A DNA stretch of 64,000 nt from Puccinellia tenuiflora (Eukaryota; Streptophyta; Magnoliopsida; Poales; Poaceae). Location: assembly GCA_012064385.1 (NCBI GenBank), contig QRDG01001893.1, forward strand, positions 783,113 through 847,112. The letters run 5' to 3'. The notes under the pieces were generated by a model. The model did no database searches. It was given only the letters and a program-made list of their open reading frames with translations, and was not told the DNA's origin. Numbering within the stretch: the stretch's first letter is position 1; each line of letters starts with the position of its first letter. Position numbers and translations under genes: made by a program. Below, piece by piece: positions 12,393 to 25,900 of the stretch.

Positions 12393-12723
12393 CTACACCA
12401 AAATAGCAACACTGAAATGAGATTTCAGCAATATTATAATGACATTACAGCACCAAATGACAGATTCCAGCAATATATAATGACATTCCAGCACCAAATA
12501 ACAGATTCCATTAATATATAATGACATTACAGCACCAAAGTGGAAGAATTCAGCAGTAAAATAAGAGGTTCCAAGCAATAATATGACATTACAGCACAAA
12601 AGTGGCAGGATTTAGCAGTAAAATAAGAGGTTCCAAGCAATAATATGACATTACAACACCAAAATAAAAGGTTACATCAACTAACACATTACAGCACCAA
12701 AATAAAAGGTTACATCACCATTA

Positions 12724-13254
12724 TCAAATGTGTGCAAACCCGCTATTCGCCCATATTTGGTGCGCAAATTCGTCTCTCTTTTCCTTCCAACTATTATTAT
12801 CATAGGCAACATTATTGTGCTCCTCATCATTGGCTTCCGGTTCAAATGTCGCCTCCGGTGGAAAAAATTCATCCTCACCAAACTGAAGTATCCAATTATG
12901 GACAATGGCACAAGCTATCACTACTTTTACTTGGGTCTTGTAAGGATGGAATGGCTTATTGTAAACGAACTTCCAACGGTTCTTGTATGCAGCAAAAGCC
13001 CTTTCAACTGTTATCCGTAACGAAGAGTGTCTTAAGTTGAACAACTCTTTATAATTTTCAGGATGGTTCCCTCCACCATACTCATTCAAATGGTACCTTG
13101 TTCTACGGTATGGTGGAAGGAAACCCGGTCTCACAGCATAACCAGCATCGACAAGATAGAATTTTCCTATAAAATTCAAACTATTAGCTATAGCACAAAA
13201 AACAATTGACTGGTTCCGTCCACCATACTCTTTCAAATTATGAATGCTATCCAT
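12724..13254 (-). pseudogene. Harbinger ORF2: N-truncated DDE transposase
   Basis: The 176-aa frame holds the C-terminal half of a PIF/Harbinger transposase (DDE_Tnp_4 type): GKFYLVDAGYAVRPG with the second catalytic Asp, and LRITVERAFAAYKNRWK with the catalytic Glu. The helix-turn-helix region and the first Asp are absent. The first 35 residues do not align with the family, and tandem repeats take over upstream of 13260. An internal deletion has removed about half of the gene, so this element cannot move without help. Confidence 0.85.
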
Positions 13255-13343
13255 TAATAATCCTCTCTCTCTCTAAACAAAGTACACAAACGAAAAAAGG
13301 GAGCTCTTTTCATTCTTAGCTGATTTTTGGTACGATGAAGATA

Positions 13344-13643
13344 TTAAATCACCTACTGCCCATAACAATAACACATGTGTTCTACGGTTTCATGCAATAT
13401 AATCACAAACCACACCACATGACAGCAATTAAATCACAAAACAGCTTCGGTTTCATGCAATTAAATCACCTACTGCCCATAACAATAACACATGTGTACT
13501 ACGGTTTCATGCAATTTAATCACAAACCACACCACATGACAGCAATTAAATCACAAAACAGATTCGGTTTCATGCAATTAAATCACCTACTGCCCATAAC
13601 AATAACACATGTGTACTACGGTTTCATGCAATTTAATCACAAA
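13344..13643 (+). repeat. 117-bp tandem repeat, about 2.6 copies
   Basis: The motif ttaaatcacctactgccc starts at 13344, 13461 and 13578, giving a 117-bp period. The third unit is cut at 13643 by the CACTA and resumes at 17572 (ccacaccacatgacagc), which proves the CACTA inserted into the array. Confidence 0.95.
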
Positions 13644-13659
13644 CACTAGTAGGAAAAAA

Positions 13660-13855
13660 CCTACCACTGGCGAACCAAATTCGGCTAACGCTGGCGAACT
13701 GGTGGTTCGCCAGTGGTACTATCGCCAATGGTAACAGCTTACCACTGGCGAACATCATGTTCGCCAGAGGTAAGTGAGATACCACCGGCGAACCAGTTAC
13801 ATGTTCGCCAGCGATTGACCCTTACCACTGGCGAACAAGAACATGTTCGTCAGTA
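13660..13855. repeat. CACTA left subterminal repeat array
   Basis: About eight copies of a 12-14 bp motif (accactggcgaac) alternate in direct and inverted orientation, each pair forming a short hairpin. This is the typical subterminal region of a CACTA element. Confidence 0.85.
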
Positions 13856-14062
13856 ATATATATTTCTGCTTTTAAAATAAAAGCAGAAATGTATTACAGC
13901 AATATATATACAGAAAAATTCATATTCCAGCAGTATATATAGAGAAATATTTGACAAACCAGTATAAATACACAATTTCCAAAACAGTATAAGTAGCATA
14001 CAACCAAGTCCATCTACTTGGCTATTTGTGCATATCACTAGCTAATACATGAAGCTCTGAAA

Positions 14063-14445
14063 CTAACTTCGACCGGTTCCTGAGCCGCGGGGTGCTGAGC
14101 CGCCGGCGCTGCGCATCCAAAGAGAAAGAACCCTCACAGGGTCATAGCTCACGTGAGAAGGAACCCTCTGAAGAAACGACCACCTACTGTCATACTGCCT
14201 ATCCAATAGATACATGTAGCGACGGACGTGCTCATCCTCCTCCCTGATACAGCGACGTACCACCTCCTCGGGGGTCGGCTCCCTCTGCACCGAGCGTGGC
14301 CCACGCGACTGCCACCACAGAAGATCCGGGTCGACGACGTCACCCGAATTCCTCACCAAGTTGCGCGTCCCGGAAGGTAGCACCTCCTAGTGCCAGCCCG
14401 GTGGAGCCCAGTCCCGCACATCGCCCCTCTGGTCCAACATGGACA
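14063..14445 (-). pseudogene. CACTA-internal exon remnant, function unknown
   Basis: On the minus strand a frame starting MSMLDQRGDVRDWAPPGW runs into one in-frame TAG and then 106 open codons (PDLLWWQSRGPRSVQREP, VVRRCIREEDEHVRRYMY). From memory, similar short exons accompany CACTA elements in grasses, but I cannot name a domain. The single stop and the lack of neighbouring exons suggest it is no longer functional. Confidence 0.4.
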
Positions 14446-14556
14446 TCGTCGCCGAGAACACCTAAGTCAAAAACGGCTAAGTCAAAATTTTGTTACAAAA
14501 GTAATATTAAAATTTACGAAATGAGAGAAGTTAACAATAGAAAGCCTCATATATCA

Positions 14557-16030
14557 TTGCCGTGCAAAACAAGGCAAAAAGAGTGTCTACAAGACCATGT
14601 ATTAATACAAACACTCCAATTGTATATACTACAAGGCATTGTAGACACTCTCCTTGCCTTTACCGTGGCATAGTTTAAATCATCAGCTTTGTCAATTCAT
14701 AGAGAAGAAACAAAATGATTCGAGTTTATGCCTCATACATAGATTGGACACACATTGACTAGGAACGGGGCAAGCGGACCAAGTAAGAGTATGCACGATG
14801 TTTATTTGTGCATATCACAAGGTCCGCTAGCACCTCCCTGAATCACATAGTGTGCCACAACATTTTAATCATCGGCATTCGAAAAGAGAGAGAAAAAACA
14901 AAATGATTTCGGATTTGTGCCTCATACATATTTAAATTCGACACACATTTTAGAGACGGAGCAAGTGAACCAAGTAGGATGTACAAAATGTTTTTTTGTG
15001 CATATCACAAGGTTCACTAGCTCCTCCCTGAATCATACAGTTTCACAACATTTTAATCATCGGCTTAGAAGAAAAAAGACAAAACAAAATAAAAATGACT
15101 TAGATTTTGCGCCTCATACTTAGGTCGGACACACAAGTAGACCTGCAGGATCTCGTGAGCCAAGTATGATACACAAGACTTGGTACTTGTGCATATCACA
15201 AGGCTCACAAGACCTGCAGGCCTACAACCTAGTGCCACAACATTTTAATCATCGGCTTTCGAAGAAACAAATAAAACAAAATAAAAATGACTTAGATTTT
15301 GCGCCTTATACTTAGGTCGGACACACAAGTAGATCTACAGGATCTGGTGAGCCAAGTATGATGCACAAGACTTGGTACTTGTGCATATCACAAGGCTCAC
15401 AAGACCTGCAGGCCTACAACCTAGTGCCACAACATTTTAATCATCGGCTTTCGAATAAACAGACAAAACAAAATAAAAATAACTTAGATTTGGTGCCTAA
15501 TACTTAGGTCGGACACACAATTATTAGTAGCCCTGAAGGATCGGCGGAGCCAAATAGGATGCACAGGACTTGTACTTGTGCATATCACAAGACTCCGCAG
15601 ACCTTTAGAGTTACCACATAGTGCCACAACATTTTTAATCATCATCTTTCGAAGAAACAGATAAAACAAAATAAAAATGACTTAGATTTTACGCCTCATA
15701 CTTAGGTCGGACACACAAGTAGACCTGCAGGATCTTGTGAGCCAAGTATGATGCACAAAACTTAGTACTTGTGCATATCACAAGGCTCACAAGACCTGCA
15801 GGCCTACCACCTAGTGCCACAACATTTTAATCATCGGCTATCGAATAAAAAGAGAAAAAAATATCAACATATAGAAAAAGACAAAAACTAAACAAAAATC
15901 ACTTTGATTTGTGCCTCGTATTTAGGTCGGACACACAATTAGTAGCCCTGAAGGATCAGCGAAGCCAAGTAGGATGCACAGGACTTGTACTTGTGCTTAT
16001 CACAAGGCTCCGCAGACCTTCAGGGTTACC
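14557..16030 (+). repeat. Tandem array of eight hairpins, possible small-RNA precursors
   Basis: Eight units about 190-225 bp apart each contain an imperfect inverted repeat of 80-115 nt: roughly 14557-14670, 14754-14841, 14951-15030, 15139-15223, 15329-15413, 15529-15612, 15719-15803 and 15943-16027. Seven share a loop-side core (tgtgcatatcacaagg). Spacers share gccacaacattttaatcatc. Arms differ among units, yet partner arms change with them: GGACC with GGTCC in unit 2, GAACC with GGTTC in unit 3, GTGAGCC with GGCTCAC in units 4, 5 and 7, and CTGAAGG with CCTTCAG in unit 8. Unit 1 pairs agagtgtctacaa almost perfectly. Size and pairing fit pri-miRNA-like foldbacks. CACTA-borne microRNAs are known (rice miR820), but I match no known microRNA here. 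Confidence 0.8.
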
Positions 16031-17290
16031 ACATAGTGCCATAATATTTTTAATTATCGGCACACACACAAGCAACCCTAAATAGCTCATCGATCATAAT
16101 AAAACATTATTTACATGATTCATTAACCCTAATATTAATAGCATCGATAATAATTAAGTTCAACGACTGTCGAAACTAGCGAGGAAAGTTAACGTACGGA
16201 TTTTGACACATGTAAACAGTTTACAGGTGTAATAATCAAATACCCTTGCATACAAAGTCCGGTTCCTATTTTTCAGAGCAACCATTCATATCAGATTTCA
16301 TAATTTAACTTCAAACATTCACATGAAGCAACAACAACACACATATGTATCAGAATATCATGTCACACTAGGCACACATCAAACTAGGAGCAGGGAATAG
16401 GAAGTCCATACCTCCGGTCGGCGGCCAAAGGTGCTGCTACCGATTCTCCAAGGATTTCTGCAGTTCAAACAAATCAAACGTTCATCAGAGATTTACACAT
16501 GAAGCAACAACGCATATGTTTTGGCTGCTTGAGGGGAGGATTCGAACGGTCGCGGGTCGCCACCCTGGGGAATGAGGTTCGACGAGGGGTATACATCTCC
16601 GGAACACGAATTCGAAATGTGGGTCGGGATCCAAACAAAATGGGGTCGACAAGCCGATACGATAGGTACCACGAAGAGAAAGATCTCACTAATGTTTCCC
16701 AGAATATTAGTCTAGAATTTTCGGTCGACTGGTTTCTTGTATTTGAAGGAGGGGAAATTCCGCCACAAATTCCGCAACGACGTCAGCAAATAAATACTCC
16801 TAAATACAATACTAGAAATTAGGAGCCTAGGGATCATCCCACTATGTCAATAATCTCATCTGCCATATTTCTTTCCCACAATGGACTGTGCGAAACGGAC
16901 CATCCCCAAATCTCATATGCATTGCTCTCTCCGGTGATCTTGGATCGTGCCTCCCCTAGACCCTAATCCCTACTACCCAGGCGCTGCAGCAGGGGCGGAG
17001 AGCCGCGGTGGCGTGTGGCCTTCCGGAGGCCGCCGGCCGCCAGCGTACCCATCAGTGGCAGGACGGAGATGGCAGCTCGAACGCGTAGAGCGGCGGGTTA
17101 CCTGGCGACGGGGAGAGGAGGGCTGGCGGCGGTGGCGGCAGCCGGTCCGCACGGCGGTGGCGGTGCGCGCGGGCCGCGGGAGTCGACGGTGGCGGCGGTG
17201 GCGGCAGTACGTCGATGGTGCCCTAACGAGTGGAAAATTAGGTGGGGATGAGCGAGAGCTCGACCGGCCGGTCCGCGCGCGCTATGTAGT
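16031..17290. other. CACTA interior without recognised gene
   Basis: AT-rich up to about 16900, then GC-rich (16947-17270). The long frame at 16947-17339 is a compositional open frame with no domain and runs into the right subterminal repeats. It may be the promoter or first-exon end of the lost CACTA gene. Confidence 0.5.
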
Positions 17291-17294
17291 ACTA

Positions 17295-17535
17295 CCTACC
17301 GCTGGCGAACCATATCTATGGTTCGCCAGTGATACTTAACTTACCGCTGGCGAACAGCTAAGACAGTTCGCCAGTGGTAGGTGGCGCCGTTACGGTTGCC
17401 CGAACCCGCGCTTACCACTGGCGCGTTGGGAGCTTTGTTCGCCAGTGGTACTTGTCTTACCACTGGCGAACAGGAATACATGTTCGCCAGTGCTATTTAC
17501 CGCTGGCGAACATTGTTTTCTTGTTCGCCAGTGAG
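17295..17535. repeat. CACTA right subterminal repeat array
   Basis: At least nine copies of the same accactggcgaac motif as at 13660-13855, again as inverted pairs, run up to the right terminus. Confidence 0.85.
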
Positions 17536-17604
17536 GCCCCGACGGCTATAGCCCTTTTCCTACTAGTGAAACCACACCACATGACAGCAAAAGGCAGAGA
17601 GAGG

Positions 17605-17850
17605 CTACCTCGGAGGTGAGGAGGAGGTCGATCTGGTCCGGTGCTGCTGCTAGAGGTGAGGAGGAGGTCGATCTGGTCCGGTGCTGCTGCTAGAGGTGAG
17701 GAGGAGGTCGATCTGGTCATTGAAGCTCGCCGGCTGTCGTTGAAGATGGAGTGGAGGTGAGGACGAGGTCGATCTGGTCGTTGAAGATGGAGTGGAGGTG
17801 AGGACGAGGTCGATCTGGTCGTTCAAGCTCGCCGGCTGTCGTTGAAGCTC
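17605..17850 (+). repeat. GC-rich minisatellite near Harbinger right end
   Basis: The core gaggtcgatctggtc recurs five times with linkers of about 40-45 bp (ccggtgctgctgctagag, or gttgaagatggagtggag). It is part of the Harbinger element outside the CACTA. G-runs of 22 and 13 follow at 17922-17943 and 17979-17991. Confidence 0.8.
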
Positions 17851-18591
17851 GCCGGCGTCCTGCTGCGGAGGAGAGCAAGCGGGGGCGGGCTGGGAGGCTG
17901 CGGAGGAGAGCGAGCGGGGGCGGGGGGGGGGGGGGGGGGGGGGACTTGCGTGCTCGCGAGGGGAGAGCGAGCGGGGGCGGGGGGGGGGGGGCGACTTGCG
18001 TGGCGGCGCGGGGCTGGGAGGATGCGGGAGAAGAATGGGGGAGAGTGGAGCGGGGCGGGGTGCGGGGTCATGTGCCCTAGCAGCCCGGTGCGTCGCGCGG
18101 GATTAATTTTGGGTCGCGCGGGGATGACTTTTCGGGATGAGCTCGGCCAGGCTCGCTTGTGAAGCTCGATTTCTGCTTCCCAACCCGGCCAGGCTGAGAG
18201 GCCTTTTTCGTATCGAGTGGGCATGGCCCAGACTGCTAACCCAGGCTACCAAACAACAGAAAGTTGGGTGGGAAGAGATTTTCTGGGCTCACCTAGTCTA
18301 CCAAACACACCCTAATAGTACACTGATGACTCGGTTGATCCGGTCAGACTCTGCTCTTGGATAGTCATCAGTGCTCACTTCAGACTGCAAAGTGCGAAGT
18401 TGCTGCCGTGTGATGCATCATGCATGACGCAGCGGTCGATCGACATCAGCCTACGCGCATTGGGTAAGTCGTGGGCACGTTTTTGTTTGACAGTGGAGCA
18501 GAGCACTCTGCCGAGCCCCTCATGCCTCTGGTTTCCGGATTCCGGATAGCTGTCAAGCTCATGAACCACCCTTGCCGGATCGAGCAACATT

Positions 18592-18675
18592 ATTCACGAC
18601 GGACTGGATGGAACGTAAGACACTAGACACCGATCTTCTGTACTTTGACTTCGAGAGGGGGTGGAGCTCGCGTAG
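18592..18675 (+). pseudogene. DUF3615 exon-2 remnant (copy 3)
   Basis: The run from cacgacggactggatgg to gtggagctcgcg matches 9304-9388 in exon 2 of copy 1 but contains frame breaks (gaacgtaagac). The following sequence to about 18800 (accgcttgag...gtgcctctcaac...gttacttggtatg) matches the gene's 3' flank at 9490-9560. Only this tail of a third gene copy survives, about 1.1 kb downstream of copy 1 once the Harbinger element is discounted. Confidence 0.7.
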
Positions 18676-18826
18676 GTCAACTACTGGAACGATTGCTCAA
18701 TGAACAGGTGGTTACTGCTAATTACGTCAACCGCTTGAGGGTGTGCCTCTCAACTAGGTTACTTGGTATGTGTGCTCTGTGAGGCTGATTTAGAATCGAA
18801 CCATCTAGCCTAATTATATTGACGGT

Positions 18827-18895
18827 TAGATCTATACTAAAAGCAAGATACATACATGTTAGATCTATACTAAAAGCAAGATACAGGCATTTCAA
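18827..18895 (+). repeat. Short direct repeat, two copies
   Basis: ttagatctatactaaaagca occurs at 18827 and again 33 bp downstream, followed by agatac in both. A local tandem duplication in the 3' flank of the CRK gene. Confidence 0.8.
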
Positions 18896-19062
18896 TCAAG
18901 ACACCCGTTGAACCACATCATCCTAATTATATTGACCGATACGGGCGTCATTAATCTAACAATGGGCTACGTCCTTTAGACCTTTACTTTTTAAAACATT
19001 TGTACAACTCCTAGAAGTTTGATTGCTAGTTCTTCTGCCGACAACTGAAATGAAGTTATCAA

Positions 19063-22735
<3,673 letters not shown>

Positions 22736-22947
22736 CGACTAACTTACGCTGGCAATAAGATCCTCTGGAGGTTTTTATGATAGAGAGTGCATACCGAGTC
22801 ACTCCTATCAACGTCGTATGCATGGAAATTTGTTGGAACGTTTGTACTGAAGCGAGACTTAAGTGGCAGTTCTTGTCTGAACCGGAATAGTGTGTGTGTG
22901 TGTGCGCGTGTGTGGAAAAAAACGAGAAGGCAATAGCGTGAGCATAC
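22736..22947 (-). promoter_or_regulatory. Remaining proximal promoter/5' UTR of the CRK gene
   Basis: Only 212 bp separate the CRK start codon from a LINE insertion at 22948. On the minus strand a weak TATA-like string (atcataaaaa) lies about 40 bp upstream of the ATG and a (CA)n-rich microsatellite at 22889-22912. Anything farther upstream has been displaced by 4.8 kb to beyond 27789. Confidence 0.5.
22889..22912. repeat. GT-rich microsatellite
   Basis: A short (TG)n run interrupted by CGCG lies in the CRK promoter. Confidence 0.9.
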
Positions 22948-25900
22948 GGTCACTTGTACTTTCCGTGTTGGACTTTGCCTCTGTGGCGACTGGCGACTCT
23001 GCCGGCGACTGGCGTGATGCCGATCTCCTCTTCCTCCTGATTTCTTCTTTAGTTTTCCTGATTCCTTAATCTGTTCAGCGCTAGCTTTTCCTCCCAGATC
23101 CGTTCCTCTTGTTAGACCATCAGTCCATTCCCTATTTGGAGAAAGTGCAGCTTCTCAGCCTCGACAACATCCAGAATATTCCAGAAAAACTCTGTAATTT
23201 TTCACCTTGGTGCTTCCTCTGCTGTTGACGCCGCCGTGGCCGGCCGGCTACCCGCTGCCGCCACTGCATACTGCCGTGACCTTATCTCTCTTTATCCAAG
23301 CTGTGACGGGAAAAGCCCCAAATTAGCTTCCCACAGTTCGCACACTGTAGATTTTTACCCTTCTCTGCATCAGAGTTCTTCTTCTGAGCGTTTTCTGCAC
23401 AAGTTTCTGTGAATACTCCTCTCTTTGGAAAAAATTTCTTGTGTACACGAGTTCGCCAGAGAGGGAGAAGCTGTCTCAATGAGAGCTGGGCTGGATCCTG
23501 CTGTTGGTGACGCCCGCACAGTGGCACCTCCCACTACAGTCTTGAAGTTCATTGGATGGAATTGCAGGGGAAAAGGTAGGAGCCTTGCTAACTCTACAAA
23601 AATGGAATATTTGGCCAGATTGAAGTATTCTACCGGTGCTCAGGTAATATTCCTTTCTGAAACTAGATCGTCTAAGTGTAGTGCTTCCCAGTTGAATGCT
23701 CGCTTTAATTGTACTGCTAGTTTTGTAGTTCCTTCGATAGGGCTCTCTGGGGGTCTTTGGCTGCTCTGGACTGATGAAGTGCTTCTCTCAGTAAAGTTCT
23801 CAAATAGATATCTTATCCTAGCTCTTGTTCAACATATAGCTACTAATGTAGAGTTTGTGCTAGCTTGCGTCTATGGGGATCCCCATCATCGTAATACTTG
23901 TATGATTTGGGAACATATCGCCAATTTTGTTTATGAAAACATGGGAAAGCCAGTGGTGTGTTTAGGTGACCTCAACAATATTATGTCTCATATGGAAACT
24001 ACGTCTGCAAATATAAATTATAATCGTATGCGTGTTTTCAATGATTATGTGAAGCAATGTGGTCTTGTGGACATGGGGTTCAGTGGTCCTGCATATACCT
24101 GGACCAACAAACGTTTTTCTTCTGTTCCGGTCTTTGAAAGGCTTGATAGATGCTTAGCTAACGCTGAATGGTGCGATCTTTTTCCTAATACAAATGTTTT
24201 TAATCTTCCTATCATGCTAAGTGATCACGCTCCTATTTTGGTTTCTACTGAATCTAAATGTTGCAAGCCAAAGCTAAAATTTAAATTTGAAAATTGGTGG
24301 ACCATGGAAGAAGATTATCAGGAGGTTGCAAAACAGGCTTGGCATTCCACAAAACATAAACCTTTTTGTTCCAGGACTACTAACCTTGCAGGAATCCTTA
24401 AAAAGTGGTGTAAGAAAAAAAAGCCTATCCAGCAGCATTTAGACACCTTGCAGGAACAAATCAGTACCATCCAAAGGCAGCCTCCCCAAGAGCAGGACCA
24501 TAAGCTAGAGGCAAGTCTCATTTCTCAGTATGAGAATAGCATGACCAAGCTTACAGAGTTTTATAGACAACGTGCGAAGAAGCATTGGGCTGTCAACGGT
24601 GATAGAAATACGTCCTTCTTCCATCATGCTGTTCTTAAGCGTAAGCGCCGCAATAGAATAGTATCCATTAATAATGCTCAAGGAAATAGCCTTTATGATC
24701 CAGAGGATATTGCTCAGGAATTTATTGGCTATTTTAAAAATATTTTTCAATCTACGTGTCCTAACAATGAAAGACCTTATCTCCATACATCTCCTCCTCA
24801 AGATTTGCAGGAGTTTACCTATTCTATTCCAGACAAACAAGAGCTTTGGGAAATATTGAAGGCTATGAAAAAAAAAATGCCTCACCAGGACCTGATGGAT
24901 TTAATGTTGGCTTCTACACATCAGCGTGGGAATGGATTGGTGATGATGTCACAACTCTGGTACGATACTTCTACACTACAGGTATCCTTCCACCACAAGT
25001 GAATGAAACTCAAATTGCTCTTATTCCAAAAAAAATAGTTTGTCTTGTGCCTGCTAATTTTAGACCCATTAGCTTGTGTAATGTAATTTACAAAGTCATT
25101 GCGAAATCCCTAGCAAACAGGATTAAGCATCACCTACCTAATTATATTCATCCGTCCCAGCATGCTTTTATAGAAGGTAGGCGTATTAGTAACAACATAA
25201 TCATAGCTCAAGAAATAGCTCATTCCTTCGCGCTCAAATCCCATAATTGCAATGACTTCATGCTTAAGATCGATCTTGCAAAGGCTTTTGACAGAGTTGA
25301 ATGGCACTTTATTGCGTCTGCTCTTACACGAAAGGGATTACATGGTCATTTCATTAATCTTATACATGCATGCATCTCTTCGCCCATTTTCTCTGTTATT
25401 ATCAATGGTCAATCCTTTGGGCGATTCAAAAGTTCTAGAGGCATTAGGCAGGGATGCCCTCTATCCCCTTCACTTTTTGTCCTTGCAGTGAATGAGCTTT
25501 CTCTCTCTCTTCAGGAAGCACTACAAAAGAACCTCTTGTCAGGTATAGCTCTTGGACCACAATGCCCCCCCATTCATTCTCTCATGTTCGCTGATGATCT
25601 TTTGGTTTGTGGTAAAGCTAATATGCAGGAAGCTTCAGTTATAGCACAGGTTCTTCGAAATTTTTGTAATCTTTCAGGTCAGCTCCCAAACTGGAATAAG
25701 TCAGCCATCATGTTTAGTCATAATGTGGGCTTGCAGGTCAAGCAGCAGATCAAAAGTATCTTTCCAGTTCCTGACATTGACAGTTCCTCCATTCATCTTG
25801 GGCATCCGCTCATCCTCCCAGCCAAAGATAGATCAGCTGCTTACAACTTTGTTTATGACAAATTTAAATCTAAACTTAGTGCCTATAAAGCTAACAGACT

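Larger units (their letters stand above)
13644..17568. mobile_element. Non-autonomous CACTA (En/Spm) element, TSD AAA
   Basis: The ends are cactagtaggaaaa and its inverse ttttcctactagtg, flanked by AAA (13641-13643 and 17569-17571). Subterminal arrays of taccactggcgaac occur in both orientations at each end, the usual binding sites for the TNPA-like protein. No transposase (TNPD/Transposase_21) frame was found in its 3925 bp; only a short exon remnant at 14063-14445 looks coding. The interior is dominated by an array of hairpins (14557-16030). It sits inside the Harbinger element. Confidence 0.93.
10736..18312. mobile_element. PIF/Harbinger element with both ends, TSD TAA
   Basis: The left end gggtgtgtttggtag and the right end ctaccaaacacaccc form a perfect 15-bp terminal inverted repeat. 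TAA flanks both sides (10733-10735 and 18313-18315). It carries the two genes expected of this superfamily on the minus strand: a Myb/SANT-like protein (11274-12392) and a DDE transposase remnant (12724-13254). The 7577-bp length includes a nested 3.9-kb CACTA. Copies of the end motif (gtttggtagcctgt) recur at 10740, 10825, 10869 and 10912, and inverted at 18242, as expected for subterminal binding sites. Confidence 0.93.

Noticed and set aside
13335..13649. Repetitive 104-aa protein
   Set aside because: It is a translation of the 117-bp tandem repeat (39 codons), non-coding in its Harbinger context and interrupted by the CACTA.
14690..16060. CRISPR-like array
   Set aside because: Units are about 190 bp, spacers are conserved rather than unique, and the context is a plant CACTA element.
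16520..16560. tRNA-like B-box on the minus strand in the CACTA
   Set aside because: gttcgaatcctcccc fits a B-box, but there is no A-box at a suitable distance and no tRNA fold.
17842..18224. Gly-rich and Pro-rich frames near the Harbinger right end
   Set aside because: They come from G-runs and GC-rich minisatellites and have no domain.
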